From the NCBI GenBank assembly GCA_009781575.1, contig WQXW01000148.1, positions 1 through 5,425 of the forward strand: 5,425 nt of DNA, read 5' to 3'. The number at the start of each line of letters is the position of its first letter. Positions within the stretch are counted from its first letter, which is position 1. Position numbers and translations under genes: made by a program. The stretch comes from Solirubrobacterales bacterium. GTDB lineage: Bacteria > Actinomycetota > Thermoleophilia > Solirubrobacterales > Solirubrobacteraceae. The notes below the pieces were generated by a model that was given only the letters and a program-made list of their open reading frames with translations, had not been told where the DNA came from and made no database searches. Below, piece after piece: positions 4,539 to 5,425 of the stretch.

Positions 4539-5425
4539 TGGATCGCGACCACACGATCCCCATGCCCGCCCCCGCGCGCTGCACCGCGTGCGAGGAGGGC
4601 GAGATCGCCAACGTCCACGACGCGCGGCCGAGCCAGGTGCTGCCGATCCCGCGCACCGCGCTGGCGGGATTCCCGGAAGGGCGCTCGCCGCGCGACCTCA
4701 CCCGGCGGCGCCTGCTCCAGTTCGGCGCCGCCGGCTTCGCCTCGGTGTACGCACCGAAGCTGCTCGGCTGGCAGTCGGTGTGGGAGAGCGCGGTCGCGCA
4801 GGCCGCCACCACGCCCTCGCCCAACGCCCTCGTGGTGCTGTACCTCGCCGGCGGATGGGACGGGCTCAACGCGGTGCTGCCCAACTCGTCCACCGACTAC
4901 CCCATCTACGAAGCCAAGCGCCCGGTGCTGCACCGCGCGCAGGGTCCCACCACGGCCGCGCGCGTGGGCTCCACGGTCGTGCCCGGCAGCGGCGGCGAGC
5001 TGGCATTCGCCAACCCGCTCCTCTCGAGCGCCGGCGGCGGCGACAACGGCAGCGCCACGCAGGGGTTCGATGTGATCTACGGCGACGGCCTGGGTGGCGA
5101 GGGCGCGGACCTCGCGCTGCTGCCCGCCACCGACTACACCCCGCCCAACCTCTCGCACTTCACCTCGCAGGACTACTGGTTCTCGGGTGATCTTGAAATC
5201 CTCTCCACCGGATGGCTGGGCCGCTATCTCGACCTGTACGGCTCGCCCACCAACCCGCTCCAGGGGATCTCGATCGGGGGCTCACTCTCCAAGGACCTCC
5301 GCTCGGTGTCCGCGCCGGTGTGCACGATCGAGTCGCTCACCTCGCTCGGGTTCTCGCTGGGCGGATTGCCGGGCGGCACCACCTCGGGGATAGATGTGAA
5401 TGCGCTGATGGCCGAAGTGGCCGGC
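4538..5425 (+). CDS. DUF1501 protein with Tat signal, 3'-truncated by window
   Basis: The first 296 codons of a DUF1501 protein (family members usually exceed 400 residues); the frame is open to the window end. ATG at 4538 overlaps the DUF1800 stop as TGATG, with AGG seven bases upstream, so the two are co-translated. Residues 55-60 read TRRRLL, followed by QFGAAGFAS and a weakly hydrophobic stretch: a twin-arginine signal placed late, after an unusual N-region of about 54 residues with a CTAC (CxxC) at 15-18. The mature part opens with LVVLYLAGGWDGLNAVLP (98-115), the family hallmark GGxDGLN, then NLSHFTSQDYW (204-214) and STGWLGRYLD (223-232). DUF1501 is related in fold to the alkaline phosphatase/sulfatase superfamily, which makes D108 a candidate metal ligand, but no activity is established. 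The downstream catalytic-like motifs are beyond the window. Confidence 0.88.
   Translation, partial: MDRDHTIPMPAPARCTACEEGEIANVHDARPSQVLPIPRTALAGFPEGRSPRDLTRRRLLQFGAAGFASVYAPKLLGWQSVWESAVAQAATTPSPNALVVLYLAGGWDGLNAVLPNSSTDYPIYEAKRPVLHRAQGPTTAARVGSTVVPGSGGELAFANPLLSSAGGGDNGSATQGFDVIYGDGLGGEGADLALLPATDYTPPNLSHFTSQDYWFSGDLEILSTGWLGRYLDLYGSPTNPLQGISIGGSLSKDLRSVSAPVCTIESLTSLGFSLGGLPGGTTSGIDVNALMAEVAG

Overview
This is a GC-rich window with the dense coding, heavy third-position G/C and GTG/TTG starts typical of a high-GC actinobacterium. The gene set (ROK sugar kinase, TreT-type trehalose synthase, AbiEi-like protein, DUF1800/DUF1501 pair) would fit Thermoleophilia/Solirubrobacterales, but that placement is inference from gene content; no rRNA or other taxonomic marker is present.

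Layout. (1) Positions 1-227, plus strand: the last 74 codons of a ROK-family sugar kinase/regulator. (2) Positions 241-1659, minus strand: a complete GT4 glycosyltransferase of the trehalose synthase (TreT) type, convergent with the ROK gene across only 13 bp that lie in a perfect palindrome. (3) Positions 1660-1909: a 250-bp gap holding the treT leader, with a 14-bp tandem duplication at the start codon, and a strong intrinsic terminator for the gene to its right. (4) Positions 1910-2533, minus strand: an AbiEi-family (type IV antitoxin-like) protein with no toxin partner in the window. (5) Positions 2534-2738: a 205-bp divergent control region with an 11-bp-phased direct repeat and a 13-codon leader ORF. 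(6) Positions 2739-4538, plus strand: a DUF1800 protein with an N-terminal fibronectin-III-like domain and a Pro/Ser linker. (7) From 4538 to the window end, plus strand: a DUF1501 protein with a twin-arginine signal, overlapping the DUF1800 stop and cut by the window edge.

How they work together. The ROK protein and TreT could share glucose/trehalose metabolism: TreT interconverts trehalose with NDP-glucose plus glucose, and many ROK proteins phosphorylate glucose. They are convergent, so they are not an operon. DUF1800 and DUF1501 are a recurrent, biochemically undefined gene pair; here they are translationally coupled (TGATG) and at least the DUF1501 product looks Tat-exported. The part closest to an undescribed system is this pair with its unusual 5' end: a leader ORF whose stop overlaps the GTG start, a Tat-like RR motif without a hydrophobic core in the DUF1800 protein, and a CxxC-bearing extended N-region in the DUF1501 protein. 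I see no CRISPR array, insertion sequence, tRNA or rRNA.
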